A stretch of 64,000 bases of DNA from Prosapia bicincta (GCA_036971475.1 JBAIZL010000001.1:144781692-144845691); one strand, 5' to 3'; counted from the stretch's first letter, positions 50,230-62,284 are shown. Notes: a model not told the origin generated them from the letters alone. Program-made: numbers and translations.

Positions 50230-51260
50230 AGTTGATTGTTGGTTCAGTTGTTTGCTAGACTTTCTTAGAGGTAAGTCAAGGTTTTTGTTATTGTCAATAT
50301 TTTAACTAATAACCACAAAATAACTTTATTTATTCACTTCTTGAGCTACTGTAGCCTATGTTATAATATCTTAAATTATAAACCCAAAAACAGAGGATAT
50401 CAACCTTAATTCTAGACATGTTCGTGTTATTCTTCGTATGCAAAATACTATACAAAGTAAGTTTAAAAACATGTAAAGAATCCCTTTGTCGTAATTCTTA
50501 ACTATGTATTTACACATTAATTTCTACTACAATTAATTTTAATACGTTAATTACTACCGCATCTACTCTATGACTTTATTCCCATACAAACACTCAAATG
50601 CTTTTTGAGTTAAGTGATAAAGTTTTCGATTACCTATTGAACTCTTTCAAATCCTTCTATTAGTTCATACCATCGTTACATATAACTTGTTTAAATTTTC
50701 AACCGTTAATAAAATACTTAATAAGTTAAATACACATTATTACAAGTAATATAAACAAACATGTTTAAAACCAATTCCCACTTAGGTCAACAAAGAAATA
50801 TTTTATGTTAATTAATTTTTTTTATTAAATAATCACAATTAATATTAATAAAGTAACATAACCAATGTGTTAAAACATCTGTTCTACAACATGGCCTACA
50901 ATTTAAATCAGCTGTTTTATGAAATTATATGTTATCATTTGTTTTAGGTCAAGTGGGGAGAAAAAACTATATTAAATACCTTGCCCCTTTTGTGAAACAT
51001 TTTTCTAAAATATAAATCTAAAATATTTGAGAAACTGTATTACCATGAAGTGCTATCTACTACAAGTTTAAAAATGTTGAATAAATGAATTTACTATGGT
51101 GCTTTTAATAATTCTACTTATTTGTTTTCATATTTTGCGATTACATTTTTATAAATATTGTATATTTAATATTTTATATTTTTGTTCTCAGTTTATTAGT
51201 GTATTATAAATTGTTAAATTGGCTTTCATGTTAAATAAAGAGTCAAATACACAATATTAC
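50230..51260 (+). ncRNA. Proposed two-exon transcript, unit 1 (left arm)
   Basis: Modelled from sequence signals only. A TATA box and initiator precede a short exon 1 (about 50230-50270) ending TTAGAG at a consensus donor, GTAAGT (50271). The intron ends with TTTGTTTTAG at 50947. Exon 2 starts GTCAAGTGG at 50948, carries AATAAA at 51234-51239 and would end near 51260. Exon 1 has no ATG and the first ATG of exon 2 opens only eight codons, so a non-coding RNA is more likely than a protein. The same acceptor-plus-exon module recurs at 51474 and 53421, and all have mirrors in the right arm. A transposon LTR or promoter fragment could give similar signals. Confidence 0.35.
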
Positions 51261-51543
51261 AAGTAATATAAACAAACATGCTTAAAAACAAATTTCCACT
51301 TTGATCAACAAAGAAATATTGTATGTTAATTAATTTTTTATTGAATAATTACAATTAATATTAATAAAGTAACATAACCATTGTGTTAAAACACCTGTTC
51401 TACAACATGGCCTACAATTTAAATCAGCTGTTTTATGAAATTATATGTTATCACTTGTTTTAGGTCAAGTGGAAAGAAAAAACTATATTAAATACCTTGC
51501 CCATTTTGTGAAACATTTTTCTAAAATATAAATCTAAAATATT
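50733..51543 (+). repeat. Tandem duplication of about 520 bp in the left arm
   Basis: The stretch from ATTACAAGTAATATAAACAA through the exon-2 start occurs at about 50739-51028 and again at about 51254-51543, nearly identical. The second copy ends shortly after the short exon-2 module, where it joins unrelated DNA (CACAACATTCCGACTC). Confidence 0.85.
51474..51542 (+). other. Truncated second copy of the exon-2 module
   Basis: The acceptor CTTGTTTTAG followed by GTCAAGTGGAAAG matches 50948 and 53421, but similarity stops after about 70 bases, before the poly(A) signal. One substitution changes the small open frame (CCC to CAC at about 51513). Confidence 0.6.
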
Positions 51544-52309
51544 CACAACATTCCGACTCTCATGACATTCCTGTTAAACATTAATCTTATATTAAAGTTA
51601 AAATAATATATACTCCAAACATGATGTAAAATCTTAACCTATTTAAAAGTAATTTCTGTGATATCAACACAGTTGATGAAGTGTTATAAGGAATTGAAAG
51701 AAAATAATGTAAAGCATATAAAAACTTAAAGAGAGTTCAAACTATTAAATGATGGTACAGTCAGATCCAGAAGATTTACTGATGAATCGAATTTGTAGTT
51801 ATTACAGGGTATAAACGAAAATTTACGAAATTATTACCAACTGAAAAATATATTATGTGTTACATGTTCATATTCTTAGTGTATAAAAGAAATATTTTAT
51901 ATTGATTGTTGTTTATAAAGAAAATTAGTATTAAATAATTCTTATGGCCTTTTCGAACAATTTGCATGGAATAATGTTTTTTCAATTATGTGATAAAAAA
52001 GGTTTTGACAATTTAAGAGTATTTCTTAGCTAGTAGCAATTTATCAAGCAATAATTATAAACTATTAATAAAATAATACTTTGTATTTACAAAGTATTTT
52101 CATTTACATTAATTTTGTCAGTTTAAATTCTAAAGTTAACAGGTTTTCATTGAAAAATATATAGTCTACATAGGTTAAACACAATATTAGCAATTTCTAA
52201 TGTTGCATATTGACATTATAAAATAAATCTGTAACAAATGTTTAAATTTATATAAAATATATTTATAAGCTGCATTAATTAGTTGCTATTTGTTGTTTCA
52301 TGCTACGTC

Positions 52310-53735
52310 AATGGAAGGGTTGGTGATCTATACGGAGGTAACCATTCCTTAACCAAATTGACCTGATGATGTCAAAAATAGTCGTACCTTGTGTGTCCTG
52401 TCTTGAGGAAATACTCAACCCGATACGGACTTGCTACCCATTTCCTACCCTTATTCGAACCGTGGATGGCAAAGATCTTGCTCGGTTATTTACGTAGTCC
52501 TGCCTTTATAGTGCTACGACTGTCTCACAGGTAAGTTCTAATTTAGTATTTCATTTGAAAAAAATGTTTGTCTAAACTATGGCATAATATTTAAAGCTAA
52601 GTAAAACCAATTTTATTTTGTTATATACCACAAGACATGTGTTTACAAAATATTTTAAGTTTAGTTTATAACGATGACCTTGGAAGATTAAATGGTCTTT
52701 CTCTTCAATTTAGATTGTCACACAAGACGACAGTATTATATTTTCTATAATCAAATATAAATATTTTTTAGAATTATTCTTTTAGAAAGATTTTATGCCG
52801 CTTATGTTAACTTTGTGCTTAGTTTAGATCACCTATATTTTAAATCACTGCAACCTATATGTACAGTGCTTTTCAGAGATGAATCTAGACATGCTTAATG
52901 CATGTTTTGTCTAAGTAACAGTTTTGGCAAGTTGATATTTTAATCGTATAGATTATTCTCTAACAAAGGGCCCATACCTTATTTATAATCATGTTCTATT
53001 CTTCTTATGCATATAGATACGATTCTGTTCCGAAATATATAATTTGACATTTTAAAATAACATTAAATAAGTCGTACATATCATCCTGTAACAGATCTTA
53101 TGGATGCCTAAACGGCTGAACAGAAGTTAAATTTAAAGAGTTTTTTTAACCTAGGATGGTTCTTGTGAGGTTTGGTATAGGTCTAGGAGCGTTCATAAAC
53201 CGATGTATCTTATGAATGCCTAAGCCGATGTTAATTTGAACGGTTTACATTAACCATAAACAATGCACCAATCATTGACAAACATACTTGATAGTCACAC
53301 GAATAACTATACGTTGAGATAAACTTTGTATGTTAACCACTTAATGAAATGAAACATTGTCTATCCTATTGCAGTAAATGAAATGAATTATTTAAGTGTT
53401 TGATTTTCTTATTGTTTTAGGTCAAGTGGAAAGAAAAAACTATATTAAATACCTTGCCCCTTTTGTGAAACATTTTTCTAAAATATAAATCTAAAATATT
53501 TGAGAAACTGTATTACCATGAAGTGCTATCTACTACAAGTTTAAAAATGTTGATAAATGAATTTACTATGGTGCTTTTAATAATTCTACTTATTTGTTTT
53601 CATATTTTGCGATTACATTTTTATAAATATTGTATATTTAATATTTTATATTTTTTGTTCTCAGTTTATTAGTGTATTATAAATTGTTAAATTGGCTTTC
53701 ATGTTAAATAAAGAGTCAAATACACAATATTACAA
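52310..53735 (+). ncRNA. Proposed two-exon transcript, unit 2 (left arm)
   Basis: A strong donor, CTCACAG|GTAAGTTCT, lies at 52531. The next copy of the shared acceptor, TTCTTATTGTTTTAG, ends at 53420, giving an 890-base intron. Exon 2 (from 53421) is nearly identical to that of unit 1 and has AATAAA at 53707-53712. Upstream of the donor lies the dispersed motif shared with 48892-48950 and a frame open from about 52379; its only internal ATG, at 52466, would give a 30-residue peptide across the junction (MAKILLGYLRSPAF... ending KKLY). The 5' end is unknown. Different first exons joined to one repeated last exon is the notable pattern. Confidence 0.35.
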
Positions 53736-53757
53736 GTAATATAAACAAACATGCATC
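53421..53757 (+). repeat. Dispersed copy of 50948-51288
   Basis: About 340 bases, from GTCAAGTGG through the poly(A) signal to AATATAAACAAACATGC, occur in both places with only a handful of differences. The repeat border coincides with the splice acceptor, so the duplicated piece is essentially one exon plus its 3' flank. Confidence 0.9.
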
Positions 53758-54086
53758 TTAATAGAAAAAACTGCACTTTTATAATTTAATTCTATAAACT
53801 TCTCTAATTAAAAACAATATTATTTTCTGTGTAATTTAAGTGAATAGAAAACAATTGTATTTTTTGACTGACATGTATTTTTATTGAAATAATTAGTCTT
53901 TTAAAAATGGAAAGAAGCTAAATTACAAATAATATTGTGAATTTGATTCACGTAGTGGGTAAAATAAATATTATGTATTGTAATAATACATAAATCGTTT
54001 GTAATAGACTTTTCTAGTATTGTATTTTTAAAGTTCAAGCATTGTACTATCGCATTGTAATAGAAGGAATATTCATTTTAAAGGAA

Positions 54087-54592
54087 ATGGAGGAATCGTT
54101 TTCAAATGCCAAGTTGGACAAAACACAGTGTAAGTATATTTTTAACAGGTACATACATGCATACTTACATACATACATAAATACATACATATATACATAA
54201 GTACTTGATTTTCTGTCTGAGTTCCGAACGATAATTGTTCATATTAGCATTTTTCATTATTATAATTTTCATTAATGTTATTTCATTGCGTTAATACCGT
54301 TTCAAAGTTAATTAACAAAAGAGTACCTATGTTCTTCATCTAAGCATTGTTCCTTCACTTCTAAGCATTGTTATCTTTATTTTTATTGATATCTAAATTT
54401 TTACTGTGTGTAAAATGACAAGTTTAATAGAATTTAAATGATAAGAGTAAAATTCTTGAGAATTCATCTATGTGTGACTAAAATTCACCAGATATCTTGA
54501 ATTTTGAAACAGACAAGTCAATTGTTCCATTAACAAGTGAAAATGCTTTAAAAGAAGCTCTCACAGATATCATTCAAAATTTGTTGCACTAA
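54087..54592 (+). CDS. Proposed spliced small gene with a 14-codon micro-exon (left arm)
   Basis: Exon 1, 54087-54129, reads MEESFSNAKLDKTQ plus one base and ends at a strong donor, GTAAGTAT (54130). Exon 2, 54513-54592, follows the acceptor TTTTGAAACAG; it completes the split codon and stays open as KSIVPLTSENALKEALTD... to a TAA at 54590-54592. An alternative acceptor, CACCAG (exon from 54492), keeps the same phase and adds seven residues. The product would be about 41-48 residues: acidic, probably helical at its end, without a signal peptide. No family is recognised. Micro-exon copies at 55028 and 55174 differ from this one mainly at synonymous sites. A mirror copy is at 57659-58164. Further weakly open sequence after the TAA suggests a possible truncated ancestor. 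Confidence 0.35.
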
Positions 54593-55027
54593 TCTTTAAA
54601 AACAGAGAAACATAAGTATTTAGAATAGATAGGAGTTATAAATATTTGATTTTGCTACAAAAGAAACAATTTTGTACATTTGTCTACAAAAACTTGTTGA
54701 CATAAATGCAACAATGGTTGCCGTATTTAAAGACAATGCTATTTTTGCTCTGTAGATCTCATTAGGAACGATCGATTAAACGGGCATTTCTACTATCCTG
54801 AGCAACTATCTTCAATTATCTTTATACACGAATACTTCACATAGTGGGTAATAGAATTGTTTGTATCATTTCTTTAATTTATAATAAATATTATGTATTG
54901 TAATAATACATAAATCGTTTTTAATAGACTTTTCTAGTATTGTATTTTTAAAAAAATCAATCATTGTACTAATGCATTGAAATAGAAGGAATATTCTTTT
55001 TTTTTTTTTTTTTTTTTTTTAAATGAA

Positions 55028-55070
55028 ATGGAGGAATCTTTTTCAAATGCCAAATTGGACAAAACACAGT
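55028..55070 (+). other. Second copy of the micro-exon, at the inner end of the left arm
   Basis: Same 14 codons as 54087-54129, with TCG to TCT and AAG to AAA (both synonymous), and the donor GTAAGTAT at 55071. It is preceded by 24 T's (54997-55020). The palindrome similarity ends inside this exon, after 55047. No second exon follows within the spacer. Confidence 0.6.
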
Positions 55071-55173
55071 GTAAGTATATTTTTAACAGGTACATACATG
55101 CATACATACATACATACATATTTAATCACTATACTAATGCATTGTAATAGAAGATATATTCTGTTTTAATGAA

Positions 55174-55216
55174 ATGGAGGAATCGTTTTCAAATACCAAA
55201 TTGGACAAAACACAGT
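55174..55216 (+). other. Third copy of the micro-exon, in the spacer
   Basis: ATGGAGGAATCG opens the same 14 codons with one replacement (GCC to ACC, Ala to Thr) and one synonymous change, again ending at GTAAGTAT (55217) and followed by the same AACAGGTACATACATGCATA intron start. It lies about 146 bases after the second copy, so the module is a short tandem duplication. Confidence 0.6.
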
Positions 55217-56467
55217 GTAAGTATATTTTTAACAGGTACATACATGCATACATACATACATACATATATACATACATATATACATATAAGTACATAAAAA
55301 TATTTTTCGATGTTTCGATTGCAGATTTAAAAGTATTCTTATCTGTGTAAGCTTTCTTGACAATAGTTAACATTAGAAATAACCTACGCTTTCTAGGCAG
55401 TATAATATAGAAAATATTTCAACTGAAAATGTCTAATAATGAAGTACAACTGCTGTATTCCTGAATAATAGGAAAATTAAGCCTATTATTAATTTCTAAG
55501 ACAACTGTTGAGGATATTATTATAAAGTATTGAGAAAAGGGTTGAGGAAGGGGTTAAGAAATGATCAATGACCCTGGATAATGTCCACCTGAGACAATTC
55601 CGAGCTCTGTACAAACTATCACGTGACATGATTTTGTCAAGAAAGAAGACTCACAATACGCCCATGATTTTGTTAAGAACGGATTTAGGGGAAAAGGGTT
55701 AAGGAAAGGTATTTAATATAACTTTTGAAAGAAGTATTTAAATCATTTTAAATATTTAGTGTTGTAAATATATGTACAAATTATTATTATTATTTTTAAT
55801 TCACCTACTAATCATTAAGCGTTATCAAAGACATACTATCATTATTGCTATCAAGTTAACAAATAGTCATTGCCACAGGTAGCTTCAGTAATCCAATATT
55901 TTTGTGTATTATTACAATACATAATATTTATTTTTAATTAAAGAAATTAATACAAACAATTCTGTTACACACTACGTAAAACTAGTTTATAACAATATTA
56001 TTTTTAATTAAAATTCATTACATTTTTTAAATACTATTGTTTTCAATGAAAGAAATTATATATTATTAAATTGTTTTGCTCTTCAAACTTTGTATAAGTA
56101 ATATCAAAACGAAAATTACATAATTACATTTAAAAAGTACAGTTTTTTTTCAAAAGACTATGCAAATCATTTAATTAATAAATATTTTCATGTTAAAGTA
56201 CCAAAGTATTTATAAACTGTATGATTTGCATATGCAATATCAAAATACTATATTTGTAAAAATACTAATAATTCAATTCTACTATAGTTGATGAATAAAA
56301 ATACTCACTGTATTAGTGTTCAGAAAAAGATCATCTACGTTCTTCGAAGAAATTCAACCATTTCTCTTCACTCTTAGTTCCAATTCAACTGTTCGTTCAA
56401 AATTGTCTACTTGTTTATTAGCAATTTCTCAAAATTTCCAAAGTTGTTTTTCAAGGTTGAGATGAGT

Positions 56468-56640
56468 CACTTGAGTCCTTGGAAAAAAGCCTTCAGGCGG
56501 GCATTAGCTTACGTCATTAACCCATTTATTTAATCCTTTCGTTTAACTCTTTCATTTAACCCTTTCAACCCTTTCATTTAACCCTTTTCCTTAACCCTTT
56601 CACCCCTTTTCCGCTTAACCCCTTCAACTCTAATCTCAGT
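56468..56640 (-). repeat. Diverged copy of the AACCCTTTC module in the spacer
   Basis: CACTTGAGTC, then AAAGCCTTCAGGCGGGC, TTACGTCATTAACCC, then degenerate units such as AACCCTTTC and AACCCTTTT. The order is the same as at 47880-48090, in the same orientation. This ties the spacer to the foldback minisatellite 8 kb away. Confidence 0.8.
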
Positions 56641-56868
56641 GCTAAGACAATAGCTCCGTAAGGAAAACCTACCACTTCATGAACTACGACAACAGCAAGG
56701 TGTGGACGGCTACCAATACATTACTTATCACAGCTACCAACACATAACTCGTCACACTAGCTAAGTAAATAGCGCTACGATTGAATAGCCTATCACACAG
56801 GCCAAATGAGGGTCACTAACTAAACCATCACAATATCTCTGTACATGGCAGATGGCGTGATGATCCTC

Positions 56869-57076
56869 ATCTTTATCGCACACCTAACAGTAGGTTAGGT
56901 TAGAAGCCCTCTGGCTAGCTTAGGTTAGTGGGTTGAAAATAATTTTTCTAAAAACTACCCCTCTAGACGTGGTTGAACACCCAACAGTAGGTTAGGTTAG
57001 AAGCACTCTGGCTAGCTTAGGTTAGTGGGTTGAAAATAATTTTTCCTAAAAACTACCCCTCTAGACGTGGTTGAAC
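56869..57076 (+). repeat. Two 107-bp tandem units
   Basis: CAGTAGGTTAGGTTAGAAGC recurs at 56888 and 56995, and the rest of the unit (GCTTAGGTTAGTGGGTTG..., then CCCCTCTAGACGTGG) is repeated with about three differences. Each unit contains TTAGGTTAG, two copies of the insect telomere pentamer, probably by chance. Confidence 0.85.
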
Positions 57077-57223
57077 CCTCCCCCAAGGCTACGATCAAGG
57101 TCACATCGACCACCTGCATCATCCAAAACCACCCCTAACTTCTACAACCACAGGTCAGTGATGCCCGTGATGGAGATACGACCAACCTTTGAAAGTTAGG
57201 TTTGAAAAAGATTCCTCCATTTC

Positions 57224-57257
<34 letters not shown>

Positions 57258-57658
57258 TATTCCTTCTATTTCAATGCATTAGTACAATGATTGATTTTTT
57301 TAAAAATACAATACTAGAAAAGTCTATTAAAAACGATTTATGTATTATTACAATACATAATATTTATTATAAATTAAAGAAATGATACAAACAATTCTAT
57401 TACCCACTATGTGAAGTATTCGTGTATAAAGATAATTGAAGATAGTTGCTCAGGATAGTAGAAATGCCCGTTTAATCGATCGTTCCTAATGAGATCTACA
57501 GAGCAAAAATAGCATTGTCTTTAAATACGGCAACCATTGTTGCATTTATGTCAACAAGTTTTTGTAGACAAATGTACAAAATTGTTTCTTTTGTAGCAAA
57601 ATCAAATATTTATAACTCCTATCTATTCTAAATACTTATGTTTCTCTGTTTTTAAAGA

Positions 57659-58164
57659 TTAGTGCAACAAATTTTGAATGATATCTGTGAGAGCTTCTTT
57701 TAAAGCATTTTCACTTGTTAATGGAACAATTGACTTGTCTGTTTCAAAATTCAAGATATCTGGTGAATTTTAGTCACACATAGATGAATTCTCAAGAATT
57801 TTACTCTTATCATTTAAATTCTATTAAACTTGTCATTTTACACACAGTAAAAATTTAGATATCAATAAAAATAAAGATAACAATGCTTAGAAGTGAAGGA
57901 ACAATGCTTAGATGAAGAACATAGGTACTCTTTTGTTAATTAACTTTGAAACGGTATTAACGCAATGAAATAACATTAATGAAAATTATAATAATGAAAA
58001 ATGCTAATATGAACAATTATCGTTCGGAACTCAGACAGAAAATCAAGTACTTATGTATATATGTATGTATTTATGTATGTATGTAAGTATGCATGTATGT
58101 ACCTGTTAAAAATATACTTACACTGTGTTTTGTCCAACTTGGCATTTGAAAACGATTCCTCCAT
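57659..58164 (-). CDS. Proposed spliced micro-exon gene (right-arm copy)
   Basis: Mirror of 54087-54592: micro-exon 58164-58122, donor just below, second exon 57738-57659, with the same frame and stop. I saw no difference from the left copy in the exons. If the arms are real, the gene exists in two opposed copies and the sequence between includes both promoters' antisense. The same caution applies: no family, signals only. Confidence 0.35.
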
Positions 58165-58515
58165 TTCCTTTAAAATGAATATTCCTTCTATTACAATGCG
58201 ATAGTACAATGCTTGAACTTTAAAAATACAATACTAGAAAAGTCTATTACAAACGATTTATGTATTATTACAATACATAATATTTATTTTACCCACTACG
58301 TGAATCAAATTCACAATATTATTTGTAATTTAGCTTCTTTCCATTTTTAAAAGACTAATTATTTCAATAAAAATACATGTCAGTCAAAAAATACAATTGT
58401 TTTCTATTCACTTAAATTACACAGAAAATAATATTGTTTTTAATTAGAGAAGTTTATAGAATTAAATTATAAAAGTGCAGTTTTTTCTATTAAGATGCAT
58501 GTTTGTTTATATTAC

Positions 58516-59941
58516 TTGTAATATTGTGTATTTGACTCTTTATTTAACATGAAAGCCAATTTAACAATTTATAATACACTAATAAACTGAGAACAAAAAA
58601 TATAAAATATTAAATATACAATATTTATAAAAATGTAATCGCAAAATATGAAAACAAATAAGTAGAATTATTAAAAGCACCATAGTAAATTCATTTATCA
58701 ACATTTTTAAACTTGTAGTAGATAGCACTTCATGGTAATACAGTTTCTCAAATATTTTAGATTTATATTTTAGAAAAATGTTTCACAAAAGGGGCAAGGT
58801 ATTTAATATAGTTTTTTCTTTCCACTTGACCTAAAACAATAAGAAAATCAAACACTTAAATAATTCATTTCATTTACTGCAATAGGATAGACAATGTTTC
58901 ATTTCATTAAGTGGTTAACATACAAAGTTTATCTCAACGTATAGTTATTCGTGTGACTATCAAGTATGTTTGTCAATGATTGGTGCATTGTTTATGGTTA
59001 ATGTAAACCGTTCAAATTAACATCGGCTTAGGCATTCATAAGATACATCGGTTTATGAACGCTCCTAGACCTATACCAAACCTCACAAGAACCATCCTAG
59101 GTTAAAAAAACTCTTTAAATTTAACTTCTGTTCAGCCGTTTAGGCATCCATAAGATCTGTTACAGGATGATATGTACGACTTATTTAATGTTATTTTAAA
59201 ATGTCAAATTATATATTTCGGAACAGAATCGTATCTATATGCATAAGAAGAATAGAACATGATTATAAATAAGGTATGGGCCCTTTGTTAGAGAATAATC
59301 TATACGATTAAAATATCAACTTGCCAAAACTGTTACTTAGACAAAACATGCATTAAGCATGTCTAGATTCATCTCTGAAAAGCACTGTACATATAGGTTG
59401 CAGTGATTTAAAATATAGGTGATCTAAACTAAGCACAAAGTTAACATAAGCGGCATAAAATCTTTCTAAAAGAATAATTCTAAAAAATATTTATATTTGA
59501 TTATAGAAAATATAATACTGTCGTCTTGTGTGACAATCTAAATTGAAGAGAAAGACCATTTAATCTTCCAAGGTCATCGTTATAAACTAAACTTAAAATA
59601 TTTTGTAAACACATGTCTTGTGGTATATAACAAAATAAAATTGGTTTTACTTAGCTTTAAATATTATGCCATAGTTTAGACAAACATTTTTTTCAAATGA
59701 AATACTAAATTAGAACTTACCTGTGAGACAGTCGTAGCACTATAAAGGCAGGACTACGTAAATAACCGAGCAAGATCTTTGCCATCCACGGTTCGAATAA
59801 GGGTAGGAAATGGGTAGCAAGTCCGTATCGGGTTGAGTATTTCCTCAAGACAGGACACACAAGGTACGACTATTTTTGACATCATCAGGTCAATTTGGTT
59901 AAGGAATGGTTACCTCCGTATAGATCACCAACCCTTCCATT
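58516..59941 (-). ncRNA. Proposed two-exon transcript, unit 2 (right-arm copy)
   Basis: Mirror of 52310-53735: donor GTAAGTTC starts at 59720 (minus), acceptor TTGTTTTAG is just above 58830, exon 2 runs down from 58830, and AATAAA is near 58544-58539. Transcription would converge on the palindrome centre from both arms. Confidence 0.33.
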
Positions 59942-60990
59942 GACGTAGCATGAAACAACAAATAGCAACTAATTAATGCAGCTTATAAATATATTTTATA
60001 TAAATTTAAACATTTGTTACAGATTTATTTTATAATGTCAATATGCAACATTAGAAATTGCTAATATTGTGTTTAACCTATGTAGACTATATATTTTTCA
60101 ATGAAAACCTGTTAACTTTAGAATTTAAACTGACAAAATTAATGTAAATGAAAATACTTTGTAAATACAAAGTATTATTTTATTAATAGTTTATAATTAT
60201 TGCTTGATAAATTGCTACTAGCTAAGAAATACTCTTAAATTGTCAAAACCTTTTTTATCACATAATTGAAAAAACATTATTCCATGCAAATTGTTCGAAA
60301 AGGCCATAAGAATTATTTAATACTAATTTTCTTTATAAACAACAATCAATATAAAATATTTCTTTTATACACTAAGAATATGAACATGTAACACATAATA
60401 TATTTTTCAGTTGGTAATAATTTCGTAAATTTTCGTTTATACCCTGTAATAACTACAAATTCGATTCATCAGTAAATCTTCTGGATCTGACTGTACCATC
60501 ATTTAATAGTTTGAACTCTCTTTAAGTTTTTATATGCTTTACATTATTTTCTTTCAATTCCTTATAACACTTCATCAACTGTGTTGATATCACAGAAATT
60601 ACTTTTAAATAGGTTAAGATTTTACATCATGTTTGGAGTATATATTATTTTAACTTTAATATAAGATTAATGTTTAACAGGAATGTCATGAGAGTCGGAA
60701 TGTTGTGAATATTTTAGATTTATATTTTAGAAAAATGTTTCACAAAATGGGCAAGGTATTTAATATAGTTTTTTCTTTCCACTTGACCTAAAACAAGTGA
60801 TAACATATAATTTCATAAAACAGCTGATTTAAATTGTAGGCCATGTTGTAGAACAGGTGTTTTAACACAATGGTTATGTTACTTTATTAATATTAATTGT
60901 AATTATTCAATAAAAAATTAATTAACATACAATATTTCTTTGTTGATCAAAGTGGAAATTTGTTTTTAAGCATGTTTGTTTATATTACTT

Positions 60991-62021
60991 GTAATATTGT
61001 GTATTTGACTCTTTATTTAACATGAAAGCCAATTTAACAATTTATAATACACTAATAAACTGAGAACAAAAATATAAAATATTAAATATACAATATTTAT
61101 AAAAATGTAATCGCAAAATATGAAAACAAATAAGTAGAATTATTAAAAGCACCATAGTAAATTCATTTATTCAACATTTTTAAACTTGTAGTAGATAGCA
61201 CTTCATGGTAATACAGTTTCTCAAATATTTTAGATTTATATTTTAGAAAAATGTTTCACAAAAGGGGCAAGGTATTTAATATAGTTTTTTCTCCCCACTT
61301 GACCTAAAACAAATGATAACATATAATTTCATAAAACAGCTGATTTAAATTGTAGGCCATGTTGTAGAACAGATGTTTTAACACATTGGTTATGTTACTT
61401 TATTAATATTAATTGTGATTATTTAATAAAAAAAATTAATTAACATAAAATATTTCTTTGTTGACCTAAGTGGGAATTGGTTTTAAACATGTTTGTTTAT
61501 ATTACTTGTAATAATGTGTATTTAACTTATTAAGTATTTTATTAACGGTTGAAAATTTAAACAAGTTATATGTAACGATGGTATGAACTAATAGAAGGAT
61601 TTGAAAGAGTTCAATAGGTAATCGAAAACTTTATCACTTAACTCAAAAAGCATTTGAGTGTTTGTATGGGAATAAAGTCATAGAGTAGATGCGGTAGTAA
61701 TTAACGTATTAAAATTAATTGTAGTAGAAATTAATGTGTAAATACATAGTTAAGAATTACGACAAAGGGATTCTTTACATGTTTTTAAACTTACTTTGTA
61801 TAGTATTTTGCATACGAAGAATAACACGAACATGTCTAGAATTAAGGTTGATATCCTCTGTTTTTGGGTTTATAATTTAAGATATTATAACATAGGCTAC
61901 AGTAGCTCAAGAAGTGAATAAATAAAGTTATTTTGTGGTTATTAGTTAAAATATTGACAATAACAAAACCTTGACTTACCTCTAAGAAAGTCTAGCAAAC
62001 AACTGAACCAACAATCAACTG
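60991..62021 (-). ncRNA. Proposed two-exon transcript, unit 1 (right-arm copy)
   Basis: Mirror of 50230-51260: donor GTAAGTCAAG begins at 61980 (minus), exon 2 begins near 61303, and the poly(A) signal is near 61017-61012. Like the left copy it has GGGGAG after GTCAAGT where the other modules have GGAAAG, so the arms were paired module by module. Confidence 0.33.
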
Positions 62022-62284
62022 CTATTGTGTTGAAGTAGGAAATTCCTAATTATATAGTAAAACTAGAATAAACAGTTTGAGCAATTTCAGTTTCGTTTTC
62101 TCTACTGAAACTAGAACAGTTTGAGATATTTCAATTCGTTTTCTCTGCCAAAGGCAAAAGTAACAATCACGACAAAAGTAATTTACGAAACAAGTCAGCA
62201 TCTACGCATTTATTGACAAAAATAATCTAGAAACGAAGCGACAGTAAATCTGATAAACGACTTTGATTTTGTAAATGCTGTTAT

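Larger units (their letters stand above)
49005..55047 (+). repeat. Giant palindrome, left arm
   Basis: This 6.04-kb segment is the reverse complement of 57201-63252. Pairing points sum to about 112,250 throughout (for example 50271 with 61980, 52531 with 59720, 54087 with 58164), with only small shifts. Differences I saw are a few substitutions and indels in the 29-bp minisatellite and MITE region, an 8-base indel near 49797 and a T-run length change. The arm holds a minisatellite, a MITE-like hairpin, internal duplications and several exon-like modules. The outer end is set by the assembly gap on the other side, so the true arm may be longer. Confidence 0.95.
55048..57200. other. Palindrome spacer (2.15 kb)
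   Basis: Sequence between the arms. It starts with the rest of the second micro-exon and a third micro-exon module, then AT-rich DNA. 55905-55980 is a diverged inverted copy of about 54843-54912 in the left arm, so an older, worn foldback is nested here. The right half holds the minisatellite-type module (56468-56640), a GC-richer stretch with two 107-bp tandem units, and a short piece adjoining the right arm. Confidence 0.9.

Noticed and set aside
52379..52530. 50-codon open frame running into the splice donor of unit 2
   Set aside because: No early ATG, and it overlaps a dispersed repeat motif; a coding role was not proposed except as the short optional peptide noted.
56888..57010. TTAGGTTAG as an interstitial telomere
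   Set aside because: Only two pentamers per 107-bp unit; too short to mean telomeric origin.
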